Counted from the first letter of the stretch, positions 56,040 to 64,000 are shown. The stretch: DNA of 64,000 bases from Paraburkholderia acidicola (GCF_002362315.1 NZ_MTZV01000004.1:1054001-1118000); one strand, 5' to 3'. Numbers and translations are program-made. Notes: generated by a model from the letters alone, not told the origin.

Positions 56040-56058
56040 TATAATCGAACGATCGTTC
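56040..56058 (+). promoter_or_regulatory. TATAAT box followed by a 12-base perfect palindrome
   Basis: TATAAT (56040-56045) is followed one base later by GAACGATCGTTC (56047-56058), a perfect palindrome sitting over the expected transcription start. This is the usual layout of a TetR-type operator. It lies 124 bp before the nitronate monooxygenase start; no tetR gene is in the window. Confidence 0.5.
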
Positions 56059-56182
56059 TTAAATATGCCGGGTTGGATGGGCGAGCCTTTAAGGTTGGCC
56101 ACGTTTGTTTCTCCGTCCCTCGCTACACTCATCCGTGGGCCGCATCGCCCGCATCAGCCGCACTTATCAGGAGACCCGCATC

Positions 56183-57142
56183 ATGGCTCTGCCCGCCGTC
56201 CTGCAAAACCTTGCGTTGCCCGTCGTTGCTTCGCCGATGTTCATCGTCAGCTACCCCGAGCTTGTGCTTGCCCAGTGCAAGGCCGGTATCGTCGGTTCGT
56301 TTCCCGCGTTGAATGCGCGCCCGGCAGAACTGCTCGACGAATGGCTCACGCAGATCCAGGCGTCGCTCGCCGCGCACAAGGAAGCGCATCCGGATGCCGT
56401 GATCGGGCCGATCGCCGTGAACCAGATCGTGCATCAATCGAACACCCGCCTCGAGCACGACGTGCGTGTATGCGTCGAGCACAAGGTGCCGATCTTCATT
56501 ACGAGCCTGCGCGCACCGGCGCGGGAGATCGTCGATGCCGTGCATAGCTACGGCGGCATCGTGCTGCACGACGTGATCAATATCCGGCATGCACAGAAGG
56601 CGCTTGAGGCAGGCGTCGATGGGCTGATCCTCGTGGCGGCGGGTGCGGGTGGCCACGCGGGTACGACGTCGCCGTTCGCGCTGGTGGGCGAAGTGCGGCG
56701 TATGTTCGATGGTCCGATCGTGCTGTCGGGCGCGATCGCGAATGGTGGGTCGATTCTTGCCGCGCAGGCGATGGGCGCCGATCTCGCATACATGGGCACG
56801 CGCTTTATCGCCACGAAAGAAGCGCACGCTGTCGACAGCTACAAGCATGCGATCGTCAATGCGAGTGCGTCGGACATCATCTACACGAACCTCTTCACCG
56901 GTGTGCACGGCAACTACATCCGCGAGAGCATCGTCAATGCCGGGCTCGATCCCGACGCGCTGCCTGCTTCCGATAAAACCGCGATGAATTTCGGCAGCGA
57001 CAAGGCGAAGGCGTGGAAAGACATCTGGGGTGCAGGCCAGGGCGTCGGCCTGATGAGCGACGTGCCGAGCGTCGATGAACTGGTGGCGCGTCTCACGACG
57101 GAATACAACGATGCGCGCGCGCGGCTTTCTATCGCACGCTGA
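56183..57142 (+). CDS. Nitronate monooxygenase family protein
   Basis: A 319-residue FMN-dependent TIM-barrel enzyme of the 2-nitropropane dioxygenase family, oxidising alkyl nitronates such as propionate 3-nitronate. Visible motifs are 'VVASPMFIVSYPELVLAQCKAGIVGSFPALNAR' and the phosphate-binding 'GAGGHAG' and 'LSGAIANGGSILAAQAMGADLAYMGTRF'. CAGGAG lies 9 bases before the ATG at 56183. It is divergent from the haloacetate-dehalogenase-like gene. Confidence 0.92.
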   Translation: MALPAVLQNLALPVVASPMFIVSYPELVLAQCKAGIVGSFPALNARPAELLDEWLTQIQASLAAHKEAHPDAVIGPIAVNQIVHQSNTRLEHDVRVCVEHKVPIFITSLRAPAREIVDAVHSYGGIVLHDVINIRHAQKALEAGVDGLILVAAGAGGHAGTTSPFALVGEVRRMFDGPIVLSGAIANGGSILAAQAMGADLAYMGTRFIATKEAHAVDSYKHAIVNASASDIIYTNLFTGVHGNYIRESIVNAGLDPDALPASDKTAMNFGSDKAKAWKDIWGAGQGVGLMSDVPSVDELVARLTTEYNDARARLSIAR

Positions 57143-57194
57143 GGCGCTTTGACGTAGCAGTCTGTTTGTTTCCTTGCTTGCTGGCTGGCTCGCG

Positions 57195-58130
57195 TCAGCG
57201 CGCGGCCAGTGCGCAAATTTCTTCGGCGGATGGCCACAGGTTCTCACTGCCGAACCGCGCCGCAAGAAAATCGACAAACGAGCGTACCTTCGCCGACAGA
57301 TGCCGGCGGCTCGCATACACGACATGGATGGGCAACTCGTGCGGCGGCATTTCATCGACGAGCAGCGGCACAAGCCGGCCCGCCAGCAGATCTTCGGCGA
57401 TCACCTCGGTGCCCAGCTGCGCAATGCCCGCGCTTTGCAACACGGCGACGCGCATCGCCTCGAGGTGGTTGACGATCATGTTGCCGGTCAACTGGATACG
57501 CGCGCCGCTGGCGATCGTCGTCATGAAGTCCTGAGCCGACACGCCGGCGTACTGGATGAAATTGTGCCGCTGGAGATCGGCGGCATTCGCCGGTGTGCCG
57601 TGACGGCGCAGATACTCCGGTGACGCGCACAGCACGAGATGCGCAGTCGCAATCTGTCGCGCGATCAGCGATGACGATTTCAAGCCGGTCGGCGATGCGC
57701 GGATCGCCACGTCGAAGCCTTCGTCGATCAACTCGACGACGCGGTCCGACAGCGTGACTTCAACGGTGACTTTTGGATATTGCGCGGCGTAATCGGCGAT
57801 CGCGCTCATCAGGTGACGCAACCCGAATGCGGAGAGCGACGATACGCGCAACCGCCCCTGCGGCACGACGCTCGCGGCGCCGACAACCTGCGCCGCTTCT
57901 TCGAGTTCGGTGAGCGCCTGACTCAGGCGCTCGTAGTATTCGCGGCCGGCTTCAGTAGGCGCGACGCGCCGGGTCGTGCGGTTCAGCAGACGGGCGCCGA
58001 GCTGCTGCTCAAGGTGCATCACATGCTTGCTCGCCATCGCCGCCGACATCTCCATGCGCTCCGCCGCGCCGATAAAGCTTCCTACTTCGACGACGTGCCG
58101 AAACACTTTCATGCTGACGAGGGTGTCCAT
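57195..58130 (-). CDS. LysR family transcriptional regulator
   Basis: A 311-residue LysR-type regulator, full length. The winged helix is at residues 1-60 ('MKVFRHVVEVGSFIGAAERMEMSAAMASKHVMHLEQQLGARLLNRTTRRVAPTEAG') and the substrate-binding domain follows ('GRLRVSSLSAFGLRHL', 'DEGFDVAIRASPTGLKSS', 'LCASPEYLRRHG'), of the CrgA/DsdC-like group common in Burkholderia. It converges on the nitronate monooxygenase gene; its own target is unclear. A TCGAAAT array lies 180-270 bp upstream. Confidence 0.9.
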   Translation of the reverse strand: MDTLVSMKVFRHVVEVGSFIGAAERMEMSAAMASKHVMHLEQQLGARLLNRTTRRVAPTEAGREYYERLSQALTELEEAAQVVGAASVVPQGRLRVSSLSAFGLRHLMSAIADYAAQYPKVTVEVTLSDRVVELIDEGFDVAIRASPTGLKSSSLIARQIATAHLVLCASPEYLRRHGTPANAADLQRHNFIQYAGVSAQDFMTTIASGARIQLTGNMIVNHLEAMRVAVLQSAGIAQLGTEVIAEDLLAGRLVPLLVDEMPPHELPIHVVYASRRHLSAKVRSFVDFLAARFGSENLWPSAEEICALAAR

Positions 58131-58312
58131 AGGAATCGCTCACGATGAGAATCAATCGGGTCGATTTTACGGGCTTTGTCAAATGGGGATGGGGAAAGGG
58201 GGCGTTTGGGTCAGGTATCTTGACGCGCTAAACGTTAGCGTCGTGAGGCTCGTGCATCGAAAGATGGGGGATCCCGGCGCTGAGCGGGCTATCGCAGAGC
58301 ATCAAAAAACAG

Positions 58313-58398
58313 CTCAAATGTGGAGGTCGCTTCGAAATAGGCCAAGCGGACTCGAAATTGGTCAATTTTTTGCCAGATTTCTACCAAAACCTCGAAAT
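58313..58398. repeat. TCGAAAT array, distal side of fic
   Basis: TCGAAAT occurs at 58332, 58352 and 58392, all on the plus strand, 20 and 40 bases apart. A degenerate TCAAAT is at 58314 and an inverted copy (ATTTC) at 58377-58381. Copies 1 and 2 extend to TCGAAATnGGyCAA. The array ends 4 bases before the fic stop codon. Confidence 0.7.
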
Positions 58399-58402
58399 GC
58401 AG

Positions 58403-59914
58403 TTACTTACCACCGTCGGAGTCTGGTTCGACATCTTCCGCATCGTTACCAACCGGGTTAAAAGCCTCCCGGACAACTTGTTCGATCCGGTCGAGCGTTG
58501 ACACTGGCACGTGCACATACTGCTTGCGTCTGTTAATCGCCAGGACTCCCTTGTTCGACTGAATCATGCGGATGAGCGCTGACAGATCCTTGTTAGGGAG
58601 GTCGAACTCCGCATTCAACTGCTGGTACGCCTTGTCATAGCCGCTTAGCCACGCGAGCTCTCCCGGTATCTCTTCTTCGACCGCCAGGCGAATCATTCGA
58701 TAAAGAAACGCGACTTCCGCCGTCGCATCTATGAACCGATACGCACGACCACCGGGCGAGTGAACCACGATTGGAGTGACATCCCCTCGCTGGTATCGCC
58801 AGAGCTGAGTAACCGGTCGAGAGAACCCCGTCAAGACACTCAGATATTCGGGAATATTTTTCAGGATGACGGCCGAGACTGGCACCAGCGCGCCACCGCT
58901 CAGGGGTGACGAAGGTGCGAGCACATGCTGGATGAGGAAGCGATGCAAGCGGCCATTCCCATCGAGAAACGGATGCAGGTAAACGAAGCCGAATGCAGCG
59001 CAGGCAGTTTTCACGAGCGCATGCTCGCATCGGGTGGTGTCGTTCACGAACGCTTCCCACCCGCGCATTGCCTGGCGGAGGTCCGTTGGTGGCGGCGGGA
59101 AAAAAGTAACGCGGCCGAGACCGTCTTCGAGCCAGTTCTGCGAAGTTCTGTAGGAAGCTTCCTGGCTAAAAACATCTCGCACAATCGCGTTTTGCAGACC
59201 AACGAGCCATTCCTCGCTGACGGTTGCCGTCTCACCGACCCGGCGAAGCAACTGTACGAACCGTTCCTGTTTGTCTGAGCTCGGCGTTTCGCGCTCAATA
59301 GCGTAGCTACTTCGCGTTTCAGACAGATACAGATAATTGACCGCCCGTTCGTAGAGAACCGGATCTGTCAAAGTCTCGAGCGTGCGCTTCGCCTGCTCCA
59401 TCAGTTCCGCGAGACTCGGCAACTCGGATACGGCAGCACGTCGCACGACGGGGCAAAAATCCGCGTTGCCTAACGCGTTATTCCGAACACGAAATTTCTG
59501 GTTGTTTGTCGGCCTTGTCGCTGTGACGTAGGTATCCGAGGGAAACAGGTCGACGTAACCCGCGTTCAACGTCGTGGGAAACGAAAGCGTTTGTCCGGTA
59601 AGCCATTCCCACAGAAAGCAGGCTCGGCGGATCGTCGCCCGGTTGGGCGCGGATTCCAGCGTTCGGACGAGATCATTGGCGGAAATGTGCTCGAACACCG
59701 CGTCGATAACCTCAAGGTTCACCCCTTCATGTTTCAGGGCGAACTCAAGATGCCCGACTGGGGATTCCTCGATCGCAACATTTTTTGGAAACAGCAACTG
59801 ATTCGGCGCATCGACACGCCGATTCACCGACGCGCTTGTGGTGGCTGGTGTTTGAAGCGGCCGAACGTCTAGAGAAAAGTGCCCGATAAGATGCTGGTAT
59901 CCGATCGCCGACAT
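58403..59914 (-). CDS. Fic family protein (putative AMPylase)
   Basis: A 503-residue protein with an N-terminal region, a Fic domain and a C-terminal winged-helix-like part. The catalytic motif H314-PFLDGNGRLHR325 is complete, so it should transfer AMP (or another nucleotide moiety) to target hydroxyls. An N-terminal inhibitory-helix-like motif, S203-YAI-E207 ('ETRSSYAIERE'), gives the S-x-x-x-E pattern of class II Fic proteins, though R rather than G/N follows. The gene and its flanks are richer in A+T than the neighbours, pointing to acquisition. No antitoxin gene adjoins. Confidence 0.9.
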   Translation of the reverse strand: MSAIGYQHLIGHFSLDVRPLQTPATTSASVNRRVDAPNQLLFPKNVAIEESPVGHLEFALKHEGVNLEVIDAVFEHISANDLVRTLESAPNRATIRRACFLWEWLTGQTLSFPTTLNAGYVDLFPSDTYVTATRPTNNQKFRVRNNALGNADFCPVVRRAAVSELPSLAELMEQAKRTLETLTDPVLYERAVNYLYLSETRSSYAIERETPSSDKQERFVQLLRRVGETATVSEEWLVGLQNAIVRDVFSQEASYRTSQNWLEDGLGRVTFFPPPPTDLRQAMRGWEAFVNDTTRCEHALVKTACAAFGFVYLHPFLDGNGRLHRFLIQHVLAPSSPLSGGALVPVSAVILKNIPEYLSVLTGFSRPVTQLWRYQRGDVTPIVVHSPGGRAYRFIDATAEVAFLYRMIRLAVEEEIPGELAWLSGYDKAYQQLNAEFDLPNKDLSALIRMIQSNKGVLAINRRKQYVHVPVSTLDRIEQVVREAFNPVGNDAEDVEPDSDGGK

Positions 59915-59923
59915 GGTTCAAGC

Positions 59924-59990
59924 TCGAAATCCGTTAACTCCTATCGAAATATAGCAATAAATTTTGTCATTTCGTCTTTTTTATCGAAAT
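59924..59990. repeat. TCGAAAT array, promoter side of fic
   Basis: TCGAAAT occurs at 59924, 59944 and 59984 on the plus strand, again 20 and 40 bases apart, with inverted ATTTC at 59969-59973. It covers the 10-76 bases before the fic start codon, so it overlaps the promoter. 59941-60000 has 15 G+C of 60. Confidence 0.7.
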
Positions 59991-60118
59991 CCATCAAAAA
60001 TCGACATCGTCTTTTGTTGCCACTACCCGAATTCCAGGAGTCCGCCAGACGTTGGCGGGCTCCATGGCCTGCGGATCAGCCCCTCCACTTCTGCTGATCC
60101 GCCCGGCCCGCACAACCC

Positions 60119-61213
60119 CTAAAACTTCGCCCGAACCCCCACCCCAAACGTATCCCCAGTCGACTGGCTGCTGATGTGATCGCTCATATACGCCGCATAC
60201 ACATCGGTGCGCTTCGACAGCGGATAGTCATAGCCGAGCGCCCACGTCTGGTGCGTCTGATCGAGCCCACCTTTGTCGCGCGAATAGGCATACGACGCCA
60301 TCACGGTACCCGTACCAAGCGGCACGCTAACGCCGCCCTGTGCCGTATTCACATGCCAGTTGCCGAACACGTCACGCACATTCTTCGTGTACATGTACTG
60401 GCCAAAGAACTTCACATACTTCAGGTCATACGAGAGGCCCAGTTGCGCGACGCTCTGACTCTTCAGGCCGGTGACGAGGCTGTTCAGTTCGCTCGGATCG
60501 GCGGGGACGCTCGTGTTGAAGTTCACGTACTGATACACCGCGGTCGCGGCAAACGGACCATGGAAGTACAGCGCCTGCGCGCTCCACTTCTTCAGGCTGT
60601 TATCCGACGCGTTGTTGCCGAAGCCATACATCACGGCCCCACTCAGGCCGTTGAAGTTCGGTGTCTGATACTGGATCGCGTTATCCCAGCCCGAATCGCC
60701 GACCACGCCCTGGTCCGTCGTATAGGTCGGGAACGTGCCGAGGCCGAGGAACACGTGGTACACCATCGGCGAGAACGTGTACGAATCGATAAACGGATTG
60801 AACAGGATCGTCGACACGAACAGCTGCGTGGTCAGGCGGCCGGCCGTTACGGTGCCGTAGGGCGATTCGATACCGACATAGGAGTTACGCGCAAAGAAGC
60901 GGTCGCCAGTGAAGCGGCCGTACTGGCCGTTCTGCGCGAGGAAGAAGTCTTCGAGTGTGAAGATGGCCTTGTAACCGCCGCCCAGGTCTTCGCTGCCCTT
61001 TATGCCCCAGTACGAAGTCGACATCCCGCCGCCACCGACCACCCACGAGCGCTGGTTGCCCGGGAATTTCTGCGAGCCGACCCATTCGTCGACCTGACCG
61101 TAAAGCTGCACGCTCGATTGCGCAAACGCCGACGATACGCCCGCCAGCAGACCTGCCACGACGATCGCCTTCAAGGACGTTTTCAGCGCATCGCTGACCA
61201 TTGTTGTTCTCAT
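60119..61213 (-). CDS. Gram-negative outer-membrane porin
   Basis: A 364-residue trimeric porin of the Burkholderia/Neisseria type. The signal peptide ends 'SSAFA|Q' at residue 31 and the mature barrel begins 'SSVQLYGQVDEWVG'. Also seen are 'WGIKGSEDLGGGYKAIFTLEDFFLAQNG', 'RFFARNSYVGIESPYGTVTAGR', and the C-terminal strand ending in K-F, the aromatic terminus needed for BAM insertion. Its constriction loop is unusually rich in F/P/Y. GGAGAATCC precedes the ATG at 61213. It stands alone. Confidence 0.93.
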   Translation of the reverse strand: MRTTMVSDALKTSLKAIVVAGLLAGVSSAFAQSSVQLYGQVDEWVGSQKFPGNQRSWVVGGGGMSTSYWGIKGSEDLGGGYKAIFTLEDFFLAQNGQYGRFTGDRFFARNSYVGIESPYGTVTAGRLTTQLFVSTILFNPFIDSYTFSPMVYHVFLGLGTFPTYTTDQGVVGDSGWDNAIQYQTPNFNGLSGAVMYGFGNNASDNSLKKWSAQALYFHGPFAATAVYQYVNFNTSVPADPSELNSLVTGLKSQSVAQLGLSYDLKYVKFFGQYMYTKNVRDVFGNWHVNTAQGGVSVPLGTGTVMASYAYSRDKGGLDQTHQTWALGYDYPLSKRTDVYAAYMSDHISSQSTGDTFGVGVRAKF

Positions 61214-61734
61214 GGATTCTCCAGTCTTTGTCAAAAGTGAGGTGGCTGTGCGGCGGGGAGCTCACGCGAACCGTTGTTGCTTGCTGCTTGTTGATGTCCG
61301 GTCGATCGTTGAGCCAATCAGGGCTCAACCATGTTTGCGGACCATTTTTATGGACAAAAATATGTACGGTTATTGCCGGTATAGCGTTCTGATTAGTTTT
61401 TACTGATATCGACCTGATACCGGGTCGAATGAAACAGGGTGGACTGCGTTGCCGCACACGGCTTGATCGACGGCTGATGCCCGGCGTGGTTAAAGCAGTG
61501 GATTCGATCGGGCATAAATCAGCGCCCGAATGATGCACTGCCGCACGCCTCGGACAATTGGATGACGAACCTCTTCTTGCCGGCGAGCAATTTCAAAAAA
61601 GTGTGGTGTGCATACGTCACTTACTGGCGTGCGCCATGGACGTGCGGATGTGCGAAATCGCGTCACCAGGCGGTGACGAAGCAGAGGGAAGCGAAGACGA
61701 AGCAGAAAGGGCCGGCCGGGTTATCCCAGCGCGC
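61214..61734. other. Intergenic region upstream of the porin gene
   Basis: These 521 bases include an AT-rich part at about 61340-61430 that probably contains the porin promoter, although I cannot point to a -35/-10 pair. No coding sequence is supported. Confidence 0.55.
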
Positions 61735-62226
61735 TCAGTTACGGTAGGGCGATGCGCCCGGGCGCGACATATCGTCGGGCGGTCGGGGCGCCGGTCGGCT
61801 AAAGCCGCGCTCTTCGTTATATCGCGCGACATCTTCGCGGATCGAGCCGGCCCGGACTATCGTCGGGTTGCCGGACGGTCGCGGCACGGGCCGCGCTTCC
61901 GCGCTCACCGGTGTGATCGCGCCGGCATATTGCGGCGCAACGCGCGAAGTCATGCGCGGCATGCCGCGGAAACCATTGCCGCCTGGCATGGCGCCCGGGC
62001 CACGCGCCACATTCATGACACGATCGGAACGATTGCCGTAGCTGCTGAAGCTATGGACATCGGGACGTGCGGCGAACGATCGGGGCGCGAAATGGGCAAA
62101 GTGGCCACCGCCGCCGCCAAAGCCGCCGTGACTCATCATCACGGGTCTCGCATGGGCGAACGAAGCCAGGGCGACGAGAATCGCGCCCATTAACCACTGC
62201 TTCGCTTTTGACGATACTGCTTCCAC
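61735..62226 (-). CDS. Secreted Gly/Arg/Pro-rich hypothetical protein
   Basis: A 163-residue protein with a signal peptide ('KAKQWLMGAILVALASFAHA|R', cleavage near residue 26). The mature part opens with 'MMSHGGFGGGGGHFAHF' and is rich in Gly, Arg, Pro and Met, without a fold that I can recognise. Translation likely starts at GTG 62226, which has AGGTGG 7 bases upstream; ATG 62190 would truncate the signal peptide. It lies between the porin and the symporter gene, on the opposite strand to the latter. Confidence 0.68.
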   Translation of the reverse strand: MEAVSSKAKQWLMGAILVALASFAHARPVMMSHGGFGGGGGHFAHFAPRSFAARPDVHSFSSYGNRSDRVMNVARGPGAMPGGNGFRGMPRMTSRVAPQYAGAITPVSAEARPVPRPSGNPTIVRAGSIREDVARYNEERGFSRPAPRPPDDMSRPGASPYRN

Positions 62227-62787
62227 GGCAATCCACCTGCCCGACGACCCGCCCAGACCCGCCGCTCGGGCGACAACGGAATCTGTCCGGAGAAATCACA
62301 TCCGCTGCGCATTTTTCACATCCGCAGCTATCTCCGATGGCTCTGTACAGTAATTTATGGGCCCCCCTAAAACGTGTCGAGCCAAAAAGTGTTATGCCCG
62401 CTGAACGGTTGTAACACCGTGTTACTGGGGTGTTCTGGCGAATAATCAGGCGAATAACCGCCAGAGAAAACACGCGTTGAATAGACGGATAAAACCCTCA
62501 TCGCTTTTTAACCAGAAACGCTTCCAGTAAAAACTACGCCCTCGTTTTTAAACCAAACGGAAAGATAAAACCGCCACTGATAGCGGCTCCGGACCGGCGG
62601 CGATCGATAAAGGCAACCAGACCTGTCTCATGCCCGTAAGTCATCAATCAATGCCTCAAATGAATTTGCATTTTCAATCGCTTTGCCGGGACAATAGCCG
62701 CACCTGAGCGTGCGTAACACGCGTCGTTGTCGTTGCGTCGCTACGACACTGCGGCAATTCAAGCACCACCGTATTGAGATTCCAAAG
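62227..62787. other. Divergent intergenic region before the symporter gene
   Basis: 561 bases, AT-richer than coding DNA. It holds a GTAACA/TGTTAC dyad and an 11-base direct repeat (62411-62459) and no supported gene. Confidence 0.6.
62411..62459. promoter_or_regulatory. Palindrome plus direct repeat in the 62 kb gap
   Basis: GTAACA (62411-62416) and TGTTAC (62420-62425) form a perfect dyad with 3 bases between. GGCGAATAATC (62437-62447) recurs as GGCGAATAACC (62449-62459), 12 bases on. Candidate regulator sites for either flanking gene. Confidence 0.4.
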
Positions 62788-63813
62788 ATGGCCCGCCCGA
62801 AACTGCTTCCCGACAACTTCACGCTGTGCCTCATCGGCACCGTGATCTTCGCCAGCCTGGTGCCCGTACACGGCCAGGCCGGTGTCGCGTTCAACTGGCT
62901 GACGAACGTCGCCATCGGCCTGCTGTTCTTCCTGCACGGCGCCAAGCTGTCGCGCGAAGCGATCGTGGCGGGAGCGACGCACTGGCGCCTGCACCTCGTC
63001 GTACTGCTCAGCACGTTCGCGCTGTTTCCGCTGCTCGGCCTCGCGCTCAAACCGCTCCTTTCGCCGCTCGTTACGCCCGCGCTCTACGCCGGGGTCCTCT
63101 TCCTCTGTACGTTGCCGTCGACGGTACAGTCGTCCATCGCGTTCACGTCGATCGCCAAGGGCAATGTGCCCGCCGCGGTGTGCAGCGCGTCCGCGTCGAG
63201 TTTGCTCGGTATCTTCATCACGCCCGCGCTGGTCGGCGTGATCGTCACCAACCAGTCTGCCGGCGGCGCATCGCCGTGGCATACGGTGTGGAACATCGTG
63301 TTGCAGTTGCTCGTGCCGTTCATCGCCGGGCAGTTGTTGCGGCCGTTGATCGGCAACTGGATCGAACGCAATCGCGGCGTGCTGAAGTTCGTCGACCAGG
63401 GCTCGATCCTGCTCGTCGTGTATGGCGCATTCAGCGAAGCGGTGAACGAAGGCCTGTGGCATCACATTCCGCTCAGCGCGCTCGGTGGGCTCGTCGTGGT
63501 CAATGCGGTGCTGCTGGCGCTGGCGCTCGCGCTTACGATGTTCGTCAGCAAGCGGCTCGGCTTCAACCGCGCGGATCAGATCACGATCGTGTTCTGCGGA
63601 TCGAAGAAGAGTCTTGCCGCCGGTGTGCCGATGGCGAAGGTCATCTTCGCTTCGCATGCGGTCGGTGCCGTCGTGCTGCCGCTGATGCTGTTCCACCAGA
63701 TCCAGTTGATGGTGTGCGCCGCGCTCGCGCAGCGCTGGGGCGCGCGCGACACAAGTGGCGAAGGACGCGCGGCCGCGCAAAAAAGCGGCCCTGCGGCGGT
63801 GGCGCGGCGTTGA
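62788..63813 (+). CDS. Bile acid:sodium symporter family protein (SBF-like, YfeH group)
   Basis: A 341-residue inner-membrane protein with about ten helices, of the SBF-like family PF13593. Characteristic segments are 'NWLTNVAIGLLFFLHGAKLSREAI', 'LFLCTLPSTVQSSIAFTSIAKGNVPAAVCSASASSLLGIFITP' (with the crossed-helix Na+-site region) and 'FCGSKKSLAAGVPMA'. Homologues are putative Na+-coupled transporters of organic anions, substrate unknown. The ATG at 62788 is preferred; the open frame from 62710 adds an Arg-rich stretch. A terminator follows. Confidence 0.9.
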   Translation: MARPKLLPDNFTLCLIGTVIFASLVPVHGQAGVAFNWLTNVAIGLLFFLHGAKLSREAIVAGATHWRLHLVVLLSTFALFPLLGLALKPLLSPLVTPALYAGVLFLCTLPSTVQSSIAFTSIAKGNVPAAVCSASASSLLGIFITPALVGVIVTNQSAGGASPWHTVWNIVLQLLVPFIAGQLLRPLIGNWIERNRGVLKFVDQGSILLVVYGAFSEAVNEGLWHHIPLSALGGLVVVNAVLLALALALTMFVSKRLGFNRADQITIVFCGSKKSLAAGVPMAKVIFASHAVGAVVLPLMLFHQIQLMVCAALAQRWGARDTSGEGRAAAQKSGPAAVARR

Positions 63814-63873
63814 TGCCGCGCCGGATGCGAACCGGATATTCATGAGCGCAGACCTTCCTGTGCGTGATCGATG

Positions 63874-63900
63874 AAAGCCGCCCCGTGCGGCTTTTTTCTT
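63874..63900 (+). terminator. Rho-independent terminator after the symporter gene
   Basis: AAAGCCGC (63874-63881) pairs with GCGGCTTT (63887-63894) around 5 bases and continues into a T-run with TTTTTTCTT. The 100 bases to the window end show no assignable gene. Confidence 0.85.
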
Positions 63901-64000
63901 GCTGACGATCATTTCACCCGCAAAGGCGTGGGTTGTCGCCTCGGCCAGATGGCCTGGGCTGACCTGGAGGCCACGGCGCTCAACGTCGCTCCACCCAACC

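Noticed and set aside
58313..59990. Tn7-like or insertion-sequence terminal inverted repeats around fic
   Set aside because: The heptamers are in the same orientation at both ends, not inverted, and no transposase gene is present.

Overview
The window is a GC-rich chromosomal segment that looks like a member of the Burkholderiaceae, most likely the Paraburkholderia/Caballeronia/Burkholderia group. The inference rests on a methionine synthase split into two polypeptides, a PhaM-type PHB granule protein, a DUF3567 protein, a BirA without a DNA-binding domain overlapping coaX, a lone heptose-1-phosphate adenylyltransferase domain, a Burkholderia-type trimeric porin and the order merR-aceK-carbonic anhydrase-thiolase. 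No rRNA, tRNA, CRISPR array or insertion sequence was seen. Almost all of it is core genome.

Layout. 0-12 kb: the end of a LysR regulator; ybeD and dacA (cell wall); a minus-strand run of hydrolase, thioredoxin-like ferredoxin, VanZ-like protein and an Mla/MCE lipid transporter (permease with STAS-like N-terminus, ATPase, MCE protein, auxiliary lipoprotein); divergent birA-coaX; hldE C-terminal-type enzyme; a diiron ferritin-like protein. 12-20 kb: patatin, PhaM, then an acyl-CoA/FAH catabolic group with an orphan LivK-type binding protein and a divergent IclR regulator. 20-34 kb: DUF3108 protein, enol-lactonase-like hydrolase, DUF3567, split metH, argS, a SPOR protein, dsbA, an SDR and an orphan peptide-binding protein. 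34-41 kb: a metallo-hydrolase divergent from a MerR (LiuR-like) regulator followed by aceK, carbonic anhydrase, acetyl-CoA acetyltransferase, an SDR and YchJ. 41-48 kb: a secreted hydrolase, the translationally coupled biotin operon bioA-bioF-bioD-bioB, and an orphan sulfate-binding protein. 48-58 kb: small hydrolase, ghrA-like reductase, HMG-CoA lyase, YbaK, DUF1289, a second metallo-hydrolase, an EamA exporter divergent from an Lrp regulator, a haloacetate-dehalogenase-like hydrolase divergent from a nitronate monooxygenase, and a LysR regulator. 58-64 kb: a Fic-family AMPylase in AT-richer DNA, a porin, a secreted glycine-rich protein and a bile-acid/Na+ symporter-family protein.

How genes fit together. 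bioADFB with birA covers biotin synthesis and attachment, yet BirA lacks a repressor domain, so the inverted repeat before bioA is a candidate site for another regulator. merR, the thiolase and HMG-CoA lyase resemble pieces of a leucine/isovalerate (liu) pathway whose dehydrogenase and carboxylase genes are not in this window. The Mla-like genes, VanZ, porin, DacA, HldE and DsbA serve the envelope.

The most unusual structure is around the Fic gene: on each side lies an array of TCGAAAT heptamers with the same spacing (0, +20, inverted ATTTC at +45, +60), one array over the fic promoter region and one just past its stop codon, in DNA that falls to 25% G+C over one 60-base stretch. Several further palindromes lie at promoter positions and are recorded as candidate operators.
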